The notes under the pieces were generated by a model. That model worked only from the letters and a program-made list of their open reading frames with translations. It searched no databases and was not told where the DNA came from. From Phycisphaerae bacterium (GTDB lineage: Bacteria; Planctomycetota; Phycisphaerae; UBA1845), in contig JAJDDY010000056.1 in assembly GCA_029260075.1 (NCBI GenBank), positions 1-64,000 on the forward strand: a stretch of DNA of 64,000 nucleotides, read 5' to 3'. A program made the position numbers and the translations under genes. Each line of letters starts with the position of its first letter. The stretch's first letter is position 1. Below are positions 1-8,480 of this stretch, piece by piece.

Positions 1-197
1 ATGCTGCGCACTGCCGGACCACCCCGAATCCCAAGCCACCGCTCTGACCACTCAATCGTCCCGCCGCCTCAGCGACAAAGCCAATCTCAGCACACCAACC
101 CCAACACGCAAACCGCGTGCCGAACAGGATTGGGGGCACCCACATCGGTTTTGACCCCGCCTAATCTGTCTTCCACCCCAAATAACTTGATCGCGCA

Positions 198-503
198 TTA
201 CTCAGACGCCATTTTGTCTTCGACGCTATGGACCTTGTCGGCGATCGTTTGCTTGCGGTCCGTTCGTGTTCCGAGTTTCAACGTCGTGGACAATCGCGGT
301 ACGCCAAGTTCGTGCAAGTGCTCGTGGCATTTCCCGATAGCCGCGAACACCTCGTCCCACGGCCCCTCGATCGTCGTGCCATACGCGTGAAGGTGCGGCT
401 CAAACCCCGCCGCCTCCAAAACGCGCTGGCAGGCCACCACGTAGCGAGACACCGAAACACCCACACCCAACGGCACGACACAAATATCTACGATCACATT
501 CAT
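198..503 (-). CDS. Thiamine-binding (MTH1187/YqgV, DUF77) family protein
   Basis: A 101-residue cytosolic protein of the small MTH1187/YqgV family, ferredoxin-like-fold proteins that bind thiamine or related ligands. The start reads MNVIVDICVVPLGVGVSVSRY, and the central HAYGTTIEGPWDEVF stretch followed by a C-terminal GTRTDRKQ segment is typical of the family, as is the length of about 100 residues. The ATG at 503 was chosen because a longer reading frame would run into 40-bp tandem repeats that shift frame from unit to unit and cannot be coding. No thiamine operon or TPP riboswitch is visible nearby, so its role here is open. The family assignment is firm; the ligand is inferred from family members. 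Confidence 0.85.
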   Translation of the reverse strand: MNVIVDICVVPLGVGVSVSRYVVACQRVLEAAGFEPHLHAYGTTIEGPWDEVFAAIGKCHEHLHELGVPRLSTTLKLGTRTDRKQTIADKVHSVEDKMASE

Positions 504-534
504 AACGCCAACCTTTCGAGCAAGCCCCGCCGGA

Positions 535-688
535 AGATGCTGTGCCGTGAATCCTTTCTCGGCACCTCGCCAGAATATGCAGTGCCGTGAATCTTTTCTC
601 GGCACCTCGCCAGAATATGCTGTGCCGTGAATCCTTTCTCGGCACCTCGCCAGAATATGCTGTGCCGTGAATCCTTTCTCGGCACCTC
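535..688. repeat. Tandem repeat, about 3.7 units of 40 bp
   Basis: Units begin near 541, 581, 621 and 661 and share the core TGTGCCGTGAATCCTTTCTC. They differ at one or two positions only. The 40-bp period is not a multiple of three and the array lies just upstream of the thiamine-binding gene, so it is non-coding. It is a tandem array without spacers, not a CRISPR. Confidence 0.9.
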
Positions 689-787
689 CGCCACGCTACA
701 GGTACCGCGATCGCGAATCAACCCGTAGAATCGGCGGACGTCGCGTATTTGCTTCGCTAACGGTCAACTGCGAACCCGGATGAACAC

Positions 788-1186
788 ATGGCCCTGTCCT
801 TCTTGATCGAACTTGACCGCTGCCGCAAGGACGCGGGCACATTCCTCTCCCACGCCGGGCGCGAGCTGGCTGTGTTTCGTGTCGACCATCCGGAACGCGT
901 CTACGTGATCGACAACGCCTGCCCCCACGCCAACGGCAACCTCGCAAGCGGTGACGTCGAAGGCCACATCGTCACCTGCCCCTGGCATCAATGGGCGTTC
1001 GACCTGGAGACGGGCGTCTGCACAGAATCACACCTGGCCAAGGTGCGCGTCTACCGAACCGAAGTGCGCGGCCGCGAACTCTGGATCGAATTGGAAACGC
1101 CTACAATCCGCCCCACTACCCAAGACTTCGATACGGATCGACCCACGCCGGATCATCCACCGCCAGCAACGAACGACCGCTTGTAG
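788..1186 (+). CDS. Rieske [2Fe-2S] ferredoxin, NirD/small-subunit type
   Basis: A 132-residue soluble Rieske protein that would carry a [2Fe-2S] cluster in electron transfer. Both ligand boxes are visible: CPHANG (C45, H47) and CPWHQW (C64, H67), the C-x-H and C-x2-H arrangement of the fold. It has no membrane anchor or signal peptide and resembles NirD-like or biphenyl-dioxygenase-ferredoxin-like small proteins. The last 25 residues are Pro/Thr-rich and look unstructured. The ATG is preceded by GGATGA at a suitable distance. No oxygenase, reductase or nitrite reductase large subunit lies next to it, so the electron partner is unknown. Confidence 0.88.
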   Translation: MALSFLIELDRCRKDAGTFLSHAGRELAVFRVDHPERVYVIDNACPHANGNLASGDVEGHIVTCPWHQWAFDLETGVCTESHLAKVRVYRTEVRGRELWIELETPTIRPTTQDFDTDRPTPDHPPPATNDRL

Positions 1187-1236
1187 CCTCTCCGACCTCA
1201 CGGGCTCCGTCACGGACCGGCTCCGCCCCCACCACC

Positions 1237-1556
1237 TCAGAGCCGTGGGCGCAAGCCCATGGACATCCCCCGTCCTTGCGCCAACACTTGAACGCAACCC
1301 CAGCCGCGCACCGTCACAAGCGGCAACCACTGTCACCGGGCTAGCGCCCCGTGCTCTGACAGCCCACGTACTCCGCGACGCCCACCGTCGCAACCGCTCA
1401 GAGCCGAGGGCGCAAGCCCAAAGACAGGTCAGAGCCGTGGGCGCAAGCCCATGGTCAAGTCAGCATCATCGCCCCATACCCACCGCCAAGTCAGAGCCGA
1501 GGGCGCGAGCCCTCGGACATGTCCACAATGTACTCTTAGCGCAAGCCCTCGGACAC
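1237..1556. repeat. REP/BIME array, left of RAYT gene
   Basis: Six copies or partial copies of a REP hairpin with core GCCGTGGGCGCAAGCCCACG: forward at 1237-1265, 1398-1425, 1429-1455, 1491-1519 and a partial at 1538-1556, and one in inverse orientation at 1332-1360 reading CACCGGGCTAGCGCCCCGTG. Each begins with a conserved TCAGAGC (GCTCTGAC when inverted). Mixed orientation is typical of BIMEs. The block 1237-1460 has a diverged copy at 2222-2445, on the other side of the transposase gene. The rest of the gap from 1187 to 1626 holds no gene. Confidence 0.85.
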
Positions 1557-1626
1557 GAACGAACTCGAGCGTACCCCTCTCACTCAATTCTCAACGTCTC
1601 ACGTGCCACCGGCACCGAGTGACCAA

Positions 1627-2154
1627 TCACGGCATCCGCGAACCCGGCCGATCTTGGAAACGGGTCGCATCCTGACACTCGGTCACATAGGCGACGGCAG
1701 GCTCGAGGTCGCACGTCCTCCACAGATAACGCGTGCTGCCATGACGCGTCCACACCGGCTGATCCGGTGCCGTCAAACACTGCTCCCGAAGCCGACGCGA
1801 ACTCCAGGCCTTCCATTGACCCATCATCCGCTCCGGCGCCACGCCGGAGAATCCAACCACGACATGAACGTGATTGCTCCTCGCGTTCACCGCATGAAGT
1901 TCCCACCCGCGACGTTCACAGTGATTGCGAACGGTTTCCGCGACAATCTGTCTAGCTTCAGTGGTCAATCGAACCCGCGGATGCGTCATGCGACGACGCA
2001 GGGCGGCGAGGCGTCGCTTGTCCGGAGGTATGAAGGCCGTCCCGTAGGCGTTGTGCTCTTGATCCACCGACCCACGGTCGTCACCAAAAAGCCAAGTACC
2101 GTAGCAAGTCCAAGTGATGAGAAACCCAACTGGGTCCGACACAACACCCACCAT
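1627..2154 (-). CDS. rayT: REP-associated tyrosine transposase (RAYT, Y1 family)
   Basis: A 175-residue single-domain Y1 HUH endonuclease related to IS200/IS605 TnpA. The N-terminus FLITWTCYGTWLFGDDRGSV is characteristic of RAYT proteins. The HUH motif is H95-V96-H97 in SNHVHVVV, and the probable catalytic tyrosine is Y156 in AVAYVTECQ. Members of this family cut and mobilise REP hairpins in trans. The gene lies exactly between two arrays of REP-like palindromes, which are its likely substrates. It seems intact, with all catalytic residues and no frameshift. The ATG at 2154 gives the expected N-terminus. Confidence 0.88.
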   Translation of the reverse strand: MVGVVSDPVGFLITWTCYGTWLFGDDRGSVDQEHNAYGTAFIPPDKRRLAALRRRMTHPRVRLTTEARQIVAETVRNHCERRGWELHAVNARSNHVHVVVGFSGVAPERMMGQWKAWSSRRLREQCLTAPDQPVWTRHGSTRYLWRTCDLEPAVAYVTECQDATRFQDRPGSRMP

Positions 2155-2190
2155 CCCTACGCCGTCCCGCGGCGCAAGCCAACGAACAAA

Positions 2191-2521
2191 TCAAAGCCGA
2201 GGGCGCAGGCCCGCAGACAAGTCAGAGCCGTGGGCGCAAGCCCACGGACATCCCCCGTCCTTGCCCACACACGCGAACACGACTCCCGCCGAACACCGCC
2301 GCGAGGATACATCAAAGTCACCGGGCTCGCGCCCAGTGCTCTGACAGACTACGTACCCCGCAACGCCCACCGTCGTAACCGCTCGGAGCCGCGGGCGCAA
2401 GCCCTCGGACACCTCAGAGCCGTGGGCGCAAGCCCACGGACAAGGCCCCTCCCGGACGCCACTCGTCAACACAACCACAACGCGAGATCAATGTCACCGG
2501 GCTCGCGCCCGGTGCTTTGAC
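2191..2521. repeat. REP/BIME array, right of RAYT gene
   Basis: Six REP units: forward at 2191-2219, 2222-2250, 2382-2410 and 2413-2442, inverse at 2317-2345 and 2493-2521 (CACCGGGCTCGCGCCCGGTG, a near-perfect hairpin). The order forward, inverse, forward, forward across 2222-2445 repeats the order and spacing seen at 1237-1460, including the non-REP spacer ACGCCCACCGTCG. This indicates a block duplication around the transposase gene. The rest of the gap to 2615 has no gene. Confidence 0.85.
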
Positions 2522-2615
2522 GATCCACAATGCTACGCCACTCACCCACCCGGGGCCCTTCACGCCGCGTACGCTTCGGGCCCACGACGCTGGGCGCATA
2601 CCGCGATGCGCGCAA

Positions 2616-2650
2616 GAAAAAAAGCCCGACGGGAATGACCCGCCGGGCTC
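2616..2650 (-). terminator. Rho-independent terminator of the surface lipoprotein gene
   Basis: Read on the minus strand, AGCCCGGCGGG and CCCGTCGGGCT form an 11-bp stem (one wobble or mismatch) around a TCATT loop, followed by seven Ts. It lies about 50 bases after the stop codon at 2703 of the large lipoprotein gene. Confidence 0.9.
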
Positions 2651-2702
2651 GTGTTGTTGCGTTATGCAAGGTCCGCCGAGGCGGAACCTACACTACTCGA
2701 TA

Positions 2703-5699
2703 CTACGCACGGCTATCGATGTTCGCGATAGTCAACGTATCGTGCGCCGCCTGCGTGGTGATGTTGGTCAACTCACCGATCAGCGTGCTCGCACCGGCAT
2801 CCGAAGATGTGAAGTGAATGATCTTCGTCGTGTTGCTGCCGGTGTCGAAGTAAAAGTACACTTGATCGAGGTTCGCACCACCGACCGCGATCTGAGTGTT
2901 GATGGCCGTGTCAGCGGCTCCCTGCGTGGCATAACCAACAACGGTGAGGATGATTATCTCGTCCGTAGCCACGTTGGCGACGCCAGCAATAAGCCCGACG
3001 AACTCCGTACCGCCGGCAAGACCAAGTGCACTGATGTCGAACAACGCCACGTCGCCAGCAGCGCCGGCAGTGAAGTCCGAGATCGTGTTCTTATCCGCGG
3101 TAGCGGTACGAGTGAAGATCACAGTATCCGCCTCTGACCCTGTGGAGATGGTATCCGAACCGCCATCACTTTCGATGGTGTCGGTGCCAGCCCCGGCGTT
3201 GATCACATCGGCCGAGTTCGCGTCGGTACTCGTCAAGGTGTCGTTTCCGCCACCCAATGTAATCACCGAACTTGTCGAGCCGCTGTCGCCAACGGTGAAG
3301 GCATCGTTACCGCCACCACTGGTGAGCGACGCACCGGTCGCCAGATCGGCACACGTCACAGAGAAGTTACCTACCACGCCGCCGGCGTTGATCGACGTGA
3401 TCGAGTCCGTACCGCCGGTGGTCAGCGTGTTGAGCGTCAAGTTGCTGCTACCGTTCGCTGTCAGCGAAACGAGCGTACTGGCCGTGATTCCGGTGGTTAC
3501 CGTCGCCGGTCCGTCGCTGGCCGTGCAGGTAAGGTTCTCAATGAACGGAACCGTAAGTGCGCCAACGGTATGACCATTGGTCGTGCCCGATGCATTGAGC
3601 GCCTTGCCGCGGTTACCAATCGTAATCGTCAGGGCATCGCCCGAGCCGCCAGTCCCGGTGGACTGATAGGTGATCGCGTCATAACCCTGGGCCGCCTGGG
3701 ACGAATCGCCCCGGAAGTCGAGGGACGGAAGCGGGGAACCCGAGATATTGAGGAGCGTAATCGCGTCGGTCGAAGGACCACCGCTCGCACCATCAATCGT
3801 CACGTTCGCGATACCGGTGACACCGGTCATGTTCAGGCTACTCGTCGCCGTGGCGTTCAAGAACAGGTTCTCGATGCCCTTGATCGGCAAGACACTGCCG
3901 ATCGAGCTGCTCAAGGTTGCCTGCATGCCGTCCGTGCCAGTTCCACCGTCAATGAACTCAGTGGTGCCCGACGCGTCGTTACCATTAAACGTGGTACCGA
4001 AGACGAACATGTCGTTGCCCGTTCCACCGGTCATCGTCTTGATGTTGACATTGCCGGCATGGAATGCGGCGTAGGCAGCAGCCGTCGAGCCATCGCCCGT
4101 ACCAAGCGTCAAGGCCCCAGTCATGGCGCTACCGTCGAACGTAACGACAGTGTTGTCCGTTCGGCGAAGCTCCATGGCCTGCGCCCCAGTGAAGGTTCCT
4201 TTGACGAGCGAGGTGCTGGCGGTCTGCGTGACGTTCGTGAGCGTGTTCTTGCCCGTTCCCGTGCTCGCAATGCTGAAGCTCTCGAAGCCGCTCGCGGCGG
4301 CGGGTGTAACCGTAACCGTACCGGCCTGAACCGGATCAAGCGTAATCGCCAAGTTGTCAGCCGTTCCAGCCGTGGCGCCCGCATCGAACGACGCCGTGAT
4401 GCCGGAGTCGGTGTTCATAAGACCGAGGCCAACAGCATTCGGCAGGTTGTTCACGGTGAGCAACTGGGTACTGTCGACCGAGTTGACGTTCGTGGCACCA
4501 GTGATCTTGTTGGCCGCAAGTGCGAAACCACCGTCAAAAACGCTGACGTTGATGGTCTCAATCCCATCGATGGTCGGCGTCGCTGCACCACCGTTGGAGG
4601 TGGCGTTCAACGTATCGTTACCGGCAAGGCCCGTGGCCTTGTCACCTGTTTGCAGGGTCTCGATTTGAGCACCAGCACCCGGGCTGAACTCGATGGGACC
4701 GTTGAAGACGTCGTCACCGGTCGTACCGACCAAGTTGTCCTGGCCGAGCGTGAAGTCTTGCGACGGACTCGGGCACGGCGTGCAAACGGCCGCGGTATCA
4801 CCCTCTTCGCAGAACTCCGTAGCCGTGGCGTCGGTGCATCCGGCTCCACCGGCATCGCTGCAAGCACGCGTACCGGCGATGCAATCACCGGCGGCGTTGC
4901 ACGTCTCGGCACCGTTGCAGAACACGCCGTCAGCGCAGTCGGCGTCAGTCGTGCACGTCGGCTTGGCGTCACAGGTTCCTGTGGCTTCGGTGCAATCTTG
5001 CGTGGCTGCATCGCACGGGTCGCCCGGCGAAACGCAGTCACCGGTGACGTCGTCACAGGTCTCGACACCGTCACAGAAAATACCGTTGTCGCAATCCTTC
5101 TGAGTGAAGGTGCAAACACCGTTGACACAAGAATCATCGGTGCAAGCAAGTTGGTCGTCGCAGTCGCCGGCGCTCGTGCAACCGGGGGTGCAGACGTTGG
5201 CTTCGCAGGTCTCGGTGTCGGCGCAGTCTGCATCAACTTCGCAGCAACCGTCGATCGAGTCTCCACTGCACGTTCCGCCGCCACAGACGTCGCCGTCGGT
5301 GCAGAGGTCACCGTCGTCGCAATCGGCGGTGTTGTTCTCGCTGGAACAAACGCCGTCGGCGCCACAGGTGTCGGTCGTGCACTCGTTACCGTCGTCGCAC
5401 TCGGCATCGTCCGCGCACGCCGTGGTGCACTCGCCAGTGTCCGTATTGCAGTCTTCGCCGGCGGCACACTTCGGCGAGCTGCCGCACGAACCGTCGGCGA
5501 GGCATGTGTTCACCGTACACGGATCATTGTCATCACAAGACGCCGCCGGATCGTCGGCGGTGTTGCAATCGTTGGTCACGGGCGGACAACCCGTTAGGAA
5601 GACCAATACGGAGAACACGCCAAAAGACGTACCCAACCGAGCGACACCACTCCTGAGCGAGCGAAGCCTTACGTTACTGTCTGTCATCAAACCTAGCAT
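2703..5699 (-). CDS. Large Cys-rich / RTX-like surface lipoprotein
   Basis: A 998-residue predicted surface protein. The ATG at 5699 is chosen because GGGAGG lies 9 bases upstream. A signal peptide ends at the lipobox LTGC (Cys38), implying a lipidated protein. Residues about 45-310 form a Cys-rich region with repeats of the CDDGNECTTDTCGADGVC kind, seen in secreted planctomycete and myxobacterial proteins. From TLGQDNLVGTTGDDVFNG onward it is a Thr/Ala/Gly-rich beta-strand domain reminiscent of S-layer proteins. Near the C-terminus, GGNDTLTSTDANSADVINAG and GAGTDTIESDGGSDTI resemble RTX calcium-binding nonapeptides. It is transcribed alone and has its own terminator. A cell-envelope or S-layer role is inferred; no enzymatic motif is visible. 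Confidence 0.82.
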   Translation of the reverse strand: MLGLMTDSNVRLRSLRSGVARLGTSFGVFSVLVFLTGCPPVTNDCNTADDPAASCDDNDPCTVNTCLADGSCGSSPKCAAGEDCNTDTGECTTACADDAECDDGNECTTDTCGADGVCSSENNTADCDDGDLCTDGDVCGGGTCSGDSIDGCCEVDADCADTETCEANVCTPGCTSAGDCDDQLACTDDSCVNGVCTFTQKDCDNGIFCDGVETCDDVTGDCVSPGDPCDAATQDCTEATGTCDAKPTCTTDADCADGVFCNGAETCNAAGDCIAGTRACSDAGGAGCTDATATEFCEEGDTAAVCTPCPSPSQDFTLGQDNLVGTTGDDVFNGPIEFSPGAGAQIETLQTGDKATGLAGNDTLNATSNGGAATPTIDGIETINVSVFDGGFALAANKITGATNVNSVDSTQLLTVNNLPNAVGLGLMNTDSGITASFDAGATAGTADNLAITLDPVQAGTVTVTPAAASGFESFSIASTGTGKNTLTNVTQTASTSLVKGTFTGAQAMELRRTDNTVVTFDGSAMTGALTLGTGDGSTAAAYAAFHAGNVNIKTMTGGTGNDMFVFGTTFNGNDASGTTEFIDGGTGTDGMQATLSSSIGSVLPIKGIENLFLNATATSSLNMTGVTGIANVTIDGASGGPSTDAITLLNISGSPLPSLDFRGDSSQAAQGYDAITYQSTGTGGSGDALTITIGNRGKALNASGTTNGHTVGALTVPFIENLTCTASDGPATVTTGITASTLVSLTANGSSNLTLNTLTTGGTDSITSINAGGVVGNFSVTCADLATGASLTSGGGNDAFTVGDSGSTSSVITLGGGNDTLTSTDANSADVINAGAGTDTIESDGGSDTISTGSEADTVIFTRTATADKNTISDFTAGAAGDVALFDISALGLAGGTEFVGLIAGVANVATDEIIILTVVGYATQGAADTAINTQIAVGGANLDQVYFYFDTGSNTTKIIHFTSSDAGASTLIGELTNITTQAAHDTLTIANIDSRA

Positions 5700-6712
5700 T
5701 CTCTTGGACCTCCCGAAAAAGAAGCTTGTGGCGTGCATATTGAAATTCGTTTCGCACACGCTATTAGTCAAAACCAAACGATACACATATCGAACATGCA
5801 CCCGAGGTACCCGCGCCACGCGCGGACACACCGGGGGCATGTCACCCTGAACAACGCAAAACCGATCGATCAGCACTGCTACGTCTAGCAGTGAGCCACG
5901 CTCGGCTATGTCAAAACCTTCGCAATGCGTTACTCGACCAAAACGCCCTGATGGCCGAAGCCCTCATCGTCCCGTCTACGCGCCATGCATGGGACGACAA
6001 CCTCGGCTCGCGTGCCCAGCTCGCATGCAATCTCTATCGAGATGAGCACGCGAACCCAGTTCGAGTTACGCGGGCGAATTGTAGGAGTTGGCCAAGGCAA
6101 GTCAACGGGCAAATCCGAAAGTTTTTGCCAGCCTCACGTTACCAACCAATTCGGGCGTGATTACAGCAGCGCCCGCCCTACACACGTTGAGTGCTCATCG
6201 GTCCGACGTGCGCCGAAGCTTGAACAAAGATGGCGGAAACGAAAATCGGCAATGCGCAAATTCCCGGGCGATTCGACCGAGTCTGATGCACGCGGCCACT
6301 AACGCCGCGTCTGCCGGTTCCTATCGGGCAACGGCAGGAGATACCTGCTCTAACAAATTAAGGATTTGTCTGCAATTCTCCGAAGGGTCGACCCGACCAC
6401 AGGCGTCGCGGCAGCCAGTTGGCCTCATCCCAAAAAGCCATTTTTAGCGTTAGAGAATGGACCTGCATTTACAATTCACAGTATTCGAGGCGATTGAGGG
6501 GCGTGCGGGGGGTATGGGTGGAGTTGACAGCGGCTAGTGCAGCGTCACACCTTAATCTTCGGGTTGTCGCCGCCCGCACCAGCAACGCCAGGCACGCCGG
6601 TCAGAGGCCGCCGCGCTAGCGGTGGGACCGGTCCGCAGGCTGGCGCCCACGGCGCTGATTCCGTCGAAAACCCGTAGATTTGGGCGTGACGGAGCCCTGG
6701 GGAGATTTAAGG
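5700..6712. other. 1-kb intergenic region without recognisable genes
   Basis: Reading frames here are short and overlapping and resemble no known family. No tRNA, terminator or repeat copy was recognised. The part next to 5700 carries the ribosome binding site of the lipoprotein gene and presumably its promoter. A TTGACT is visible on the minus strand near 5770, but no convincing -10 partner was found. Confidence 0.5.
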
Positions 6713-7339
6713 TCAAACCGTAAGGGCGAGCGACTCGATAAGGTCCACGATATGGCGTGCGAGATCCGGCTTCGTGCCAGATATGGCGTCTGACCATCCG
6801 CCGACCGCCCTCAGGACTTCAATGGTCGACTCGTTCTGCCCCATGGCGTCGACCCGGTTGAGCACGATGGCGTCGCAGCACTTGTTGCGGAGCTTGGATT
6901 CGGCGCTTCGGCGATGGTCGCGGTCTTCCATGGCGAACCCGACCAAAACGCGGCCATCCTTAACGCGGCCGACGCGTGCGCAAATGTCGACGGTCGATTC
7001 AAGATCGAGCGAAAGGCACTCCTTCGTCTTCTTGATCTTCCTCTCGCTACGGCGGCTCGGACGGTAATCGCAGACTGCGGCAGTCATGATGAACGCGTGG
7101 ACGTCAACGAAACGGGCCATTACCGTGTCTAGCATCTCTGCGGCGGTGACGACGCTTAGAACCTCGGCTCCGGCTGGTGGGGGCAAGGACACGGGACCAG
7201 AGACAACGGTCACAGTGTGCGCTCGGCGAATGGCTTCGCTGGCGATGGCGTATCCCATCTTTCCGCTGGCGGCGTTGGAAATAAATCGCACGGTGTCGAC
7301 GTATTCCCTGGTGGGTCCGGCTGTGATGAGAATGTTCAT
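6713..7339 (-). CDS. coaB: Phosphopantothenate--cysteine ligase (stand-alone CoaB)
   Basis: A 208-residue cytosolic enzyme joining 4'-phosphopantothenate and cysteine in coenzyme A synthesis. It starts directly with MNILITAGPTREYVDTVRFI, the start of the CoaB half of bifunctional CoaBC, followed by SNAASGKMG, VSGPVSLP, FIMTAAVCDYRP and KIKKTKE, which match the nucleotide-binding and dimer-lysine segments. In most bacteria this domain is fused behind CoaC. Here the CoaC half is a separate gene ending at 7679, with 339 bases and a family A repeat between them. The protein is complete for the domain, so this is a split gene pair and not a fragment. Confidence 0.9.
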   Translation of the reverse strand: MNILITAGPTREYVDTVRFISNAASGKMGYAIASEAIRRAHTVTVVSGPVSLPPPAGAEVLSVVTAAEMLDTVMARFVDVHAFIMTAAVCDYRPSRRSERKIKKTKECLSLDLESTVDICARVGRVKDGRVLVGFAMEDRDHRRSAESKLRNKCCDAIVLNRVDAMGQNESTIEVLRAVGGWSDAISGTKPDLARHIVDLIESLALTV

Positions 7340-7429
7340 ATCGCTCTACGCATCGCTGTCGCGCGACCAGTACATATCGCTACAAGTTACGGTCGCAGAA
7401 CAAAGGAACCGGTGCTCTGCCCTACATCT

Positions 7430-7566
7430 AATGACGGGTATACCGAGCCGCGACCGTAAGGAAGCGGACGTTGGAAATCCGATCGTGACAGCATGAGTAC
7501 GCTCCCTTACGGTCGCGGCTCGGATCGGATCGGACGAACCCGTCACTTGAGTCGTGACAAAGCGCC
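7430..7566 (+). repeat. Family A palindromic element, copy A1
   Basis: Reads ACCGAGCCGCGACCGTAAGG, a 40-base centre containing ATCCGATCGTGACAGC, then CTCCCTTACGGTCGCGGCTC, and ends GTCACTTGAGTCGTGACAAA followed by GCGC. The long imperfect inverted repeat can fold into one large hairpin. It lies between coaC and coaB. The remaining sequence up to 7678 holds nothing recognisable. Confidence 0.85.
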
Positions 7567-7678
7567 AGTCCCGTTACCAAGAAGATTCTTCCATGTTTCG
7601 GGGTGCCAACGTACCCGATGGCCACGGCACCCAACGCGCGGGGTCGCGAAGAGTCGAGCCACCATGTTGGGAACGCCA

Positions 7679-8272
7679 CTAGCTTCTCGGCGTGATCGAC
7701 CGAAGGCGTTCGACCACGGCGTTGATCAGCTCGTCCGGCGGCGTCATGCGTCCCATGCCCACACTGCGGCACGCCAACCACCCTTCGCACGGCCCGATGA
7801 TGTGGTGACCCAGTTCACGAACAGTCTTGACGTTGCGCTGCACGACCGGATTGTCCCACATGCGGTTGTTCATTGATGGGGCCACCATGACGGGCAACGT
7901 TGCACTGACCAACAGCGTGGACACCACATCGTCGGCGATTCCGGCGGCCATCTTTGCCAGCATGTTCGCGGTGGTGGGTGCGATGAGCAGCAGATCGGCC
8001 TCGCCCGTGAGGCTGATGTGGCGCATCGCTTCGGCGGTATCAGAGTGCCATAGCGATGTCAGTACGGGTCGGCCGGAAAGGGCTTGGAACGTGACTTCGC
8101 CCACAAATTTCCGGGCGGACTTGGTCATGGCGACGGTGACCGTCGCCCCGCGCTGCGCCAGCGCCGACACGACGTCGCACACCTTGTACGAAGCAATGCC
8201 GCCGCACACACCGATAACGACATGGAAAGCGCAGAGATCGCTTGCGGGGGATGAGTCAGGCTTCGCCGTCAT
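7679..8272 (-). CDS. coaC: Phosphopantothenoylcysteine decarboxylase (stand-alone CoaC)
   Basis: A 197-residue FMN flavoprotein of the HFCD family that decarboxylates phosphopantothenoylcysteine in CoA synthesis. Visible are the flavin-binding start VVIGVCGGIASYKVCDVVS, the active-site His in MRHISL, the APTTANMLAKMAAGIADD segment, PSMNNRMW with the substrate-binding Asn, and LACRSVGMGRM carrying the catalytic Cys. The ATG at 8272 overlaps the rpoZ stop by 17 bases, indicating translational coupling. The protein stops where the CoaB domain would begin in a fused CoaBC. It is the last gene of the tpiA-secG-yicC-gmk-rpoZ-coaC run. Confidence 0.9.
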   Translation of the reverse strand: MTAKPDSSPASDLCAFHVVIGVCGGIASYKVCDVVSALAQRGATVTVAMTKSARKFVGEVTFQALSGRPVLTSLWHSDTAEAMRHISLTGEADLLLIAPTTANMLAKMAAGIADDVVSTLLVSATLPVMVAPSMNNRMWDNPVVQRNVKTVRELGHHIIGPCEGWLACRSVGMGRMTPPDELINAVVERLRSITPRS

Positions 8273-8480
8273 CCGCCAGCTCGTCAGCGGGGTTTGATAT
8301 TTCGATCTTCCCCTCCAGAATTTCCTGCACCACAACCTCGAGTTCGCTCAGTCCTTTGGTTTCGACCATAGGGCGGGCACCCTGCATCAACTGCTGCCAG
8401 CGCCGCTGAATCAGCGTGCAAAGCTTGAACCGTCCACCCGCTTTGATGATGATGTCGTCGTGCTTGAATGCCTCGATCAT
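8256..8480 (-). CDS. rpoZ: DNA-directed RNA polymerase omega subunit
   Basis: A 74-residue protein matching the omega subunit, which assists folding and assembly of the beta' subunit. The segment GGRFKLCTLIQRRWQQLMQG followed by ARPMVE corresponds to the conserved omega helix that clamps beta'. Its position directly after gmk is the classic bacterial order. Its start codon overlaps the gmk stop in ATGA, and its end overlaps coaC by 17 bases. The C-terminal tail is acidic. It is short, but omega proteins usually have about 70-90 residues. Confidence 0.85.
   Translation of the reverse strand: MIEAFKHDDIIIKAGGRFKLCTLIQRRWQQLMQGARPMVETKGLSELEVVVQEILEGKIEISNPADELADDGEA

Noticed and set aside
535-688. 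CRISPR-like direct repeats
   Set aside because: Units are contiguous without spacers, so this is a plain tandem repeat. No cas genes are present.
1603-2520. A 305-codon plus-strand frame across the RAYT region
   Set aside because: It runs through the REP arrays and antisense to the RAYT gene and has low-complexity basic sequence, so it is not a gene.
1237-2521. CRISPR or integron array
   Set aside because: Units are short hairpins in both orientations with irregular spacing and belong to the REP type.
3570-5597. A 675-codon open frame on the plus strand
   Set aside because: It lies antisense within the well-supported surface lipoprotein gene, is Arg/Thr/Gly-rich and resembles no family. 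It reflects the composition of the real gene.
5740-5790. Promoter for the surface lipoprotein gene with TTGACT at -35
   Set aside because: No acceptable -10 sequence follows at 16-18 bases, so it was not listed as a feature.
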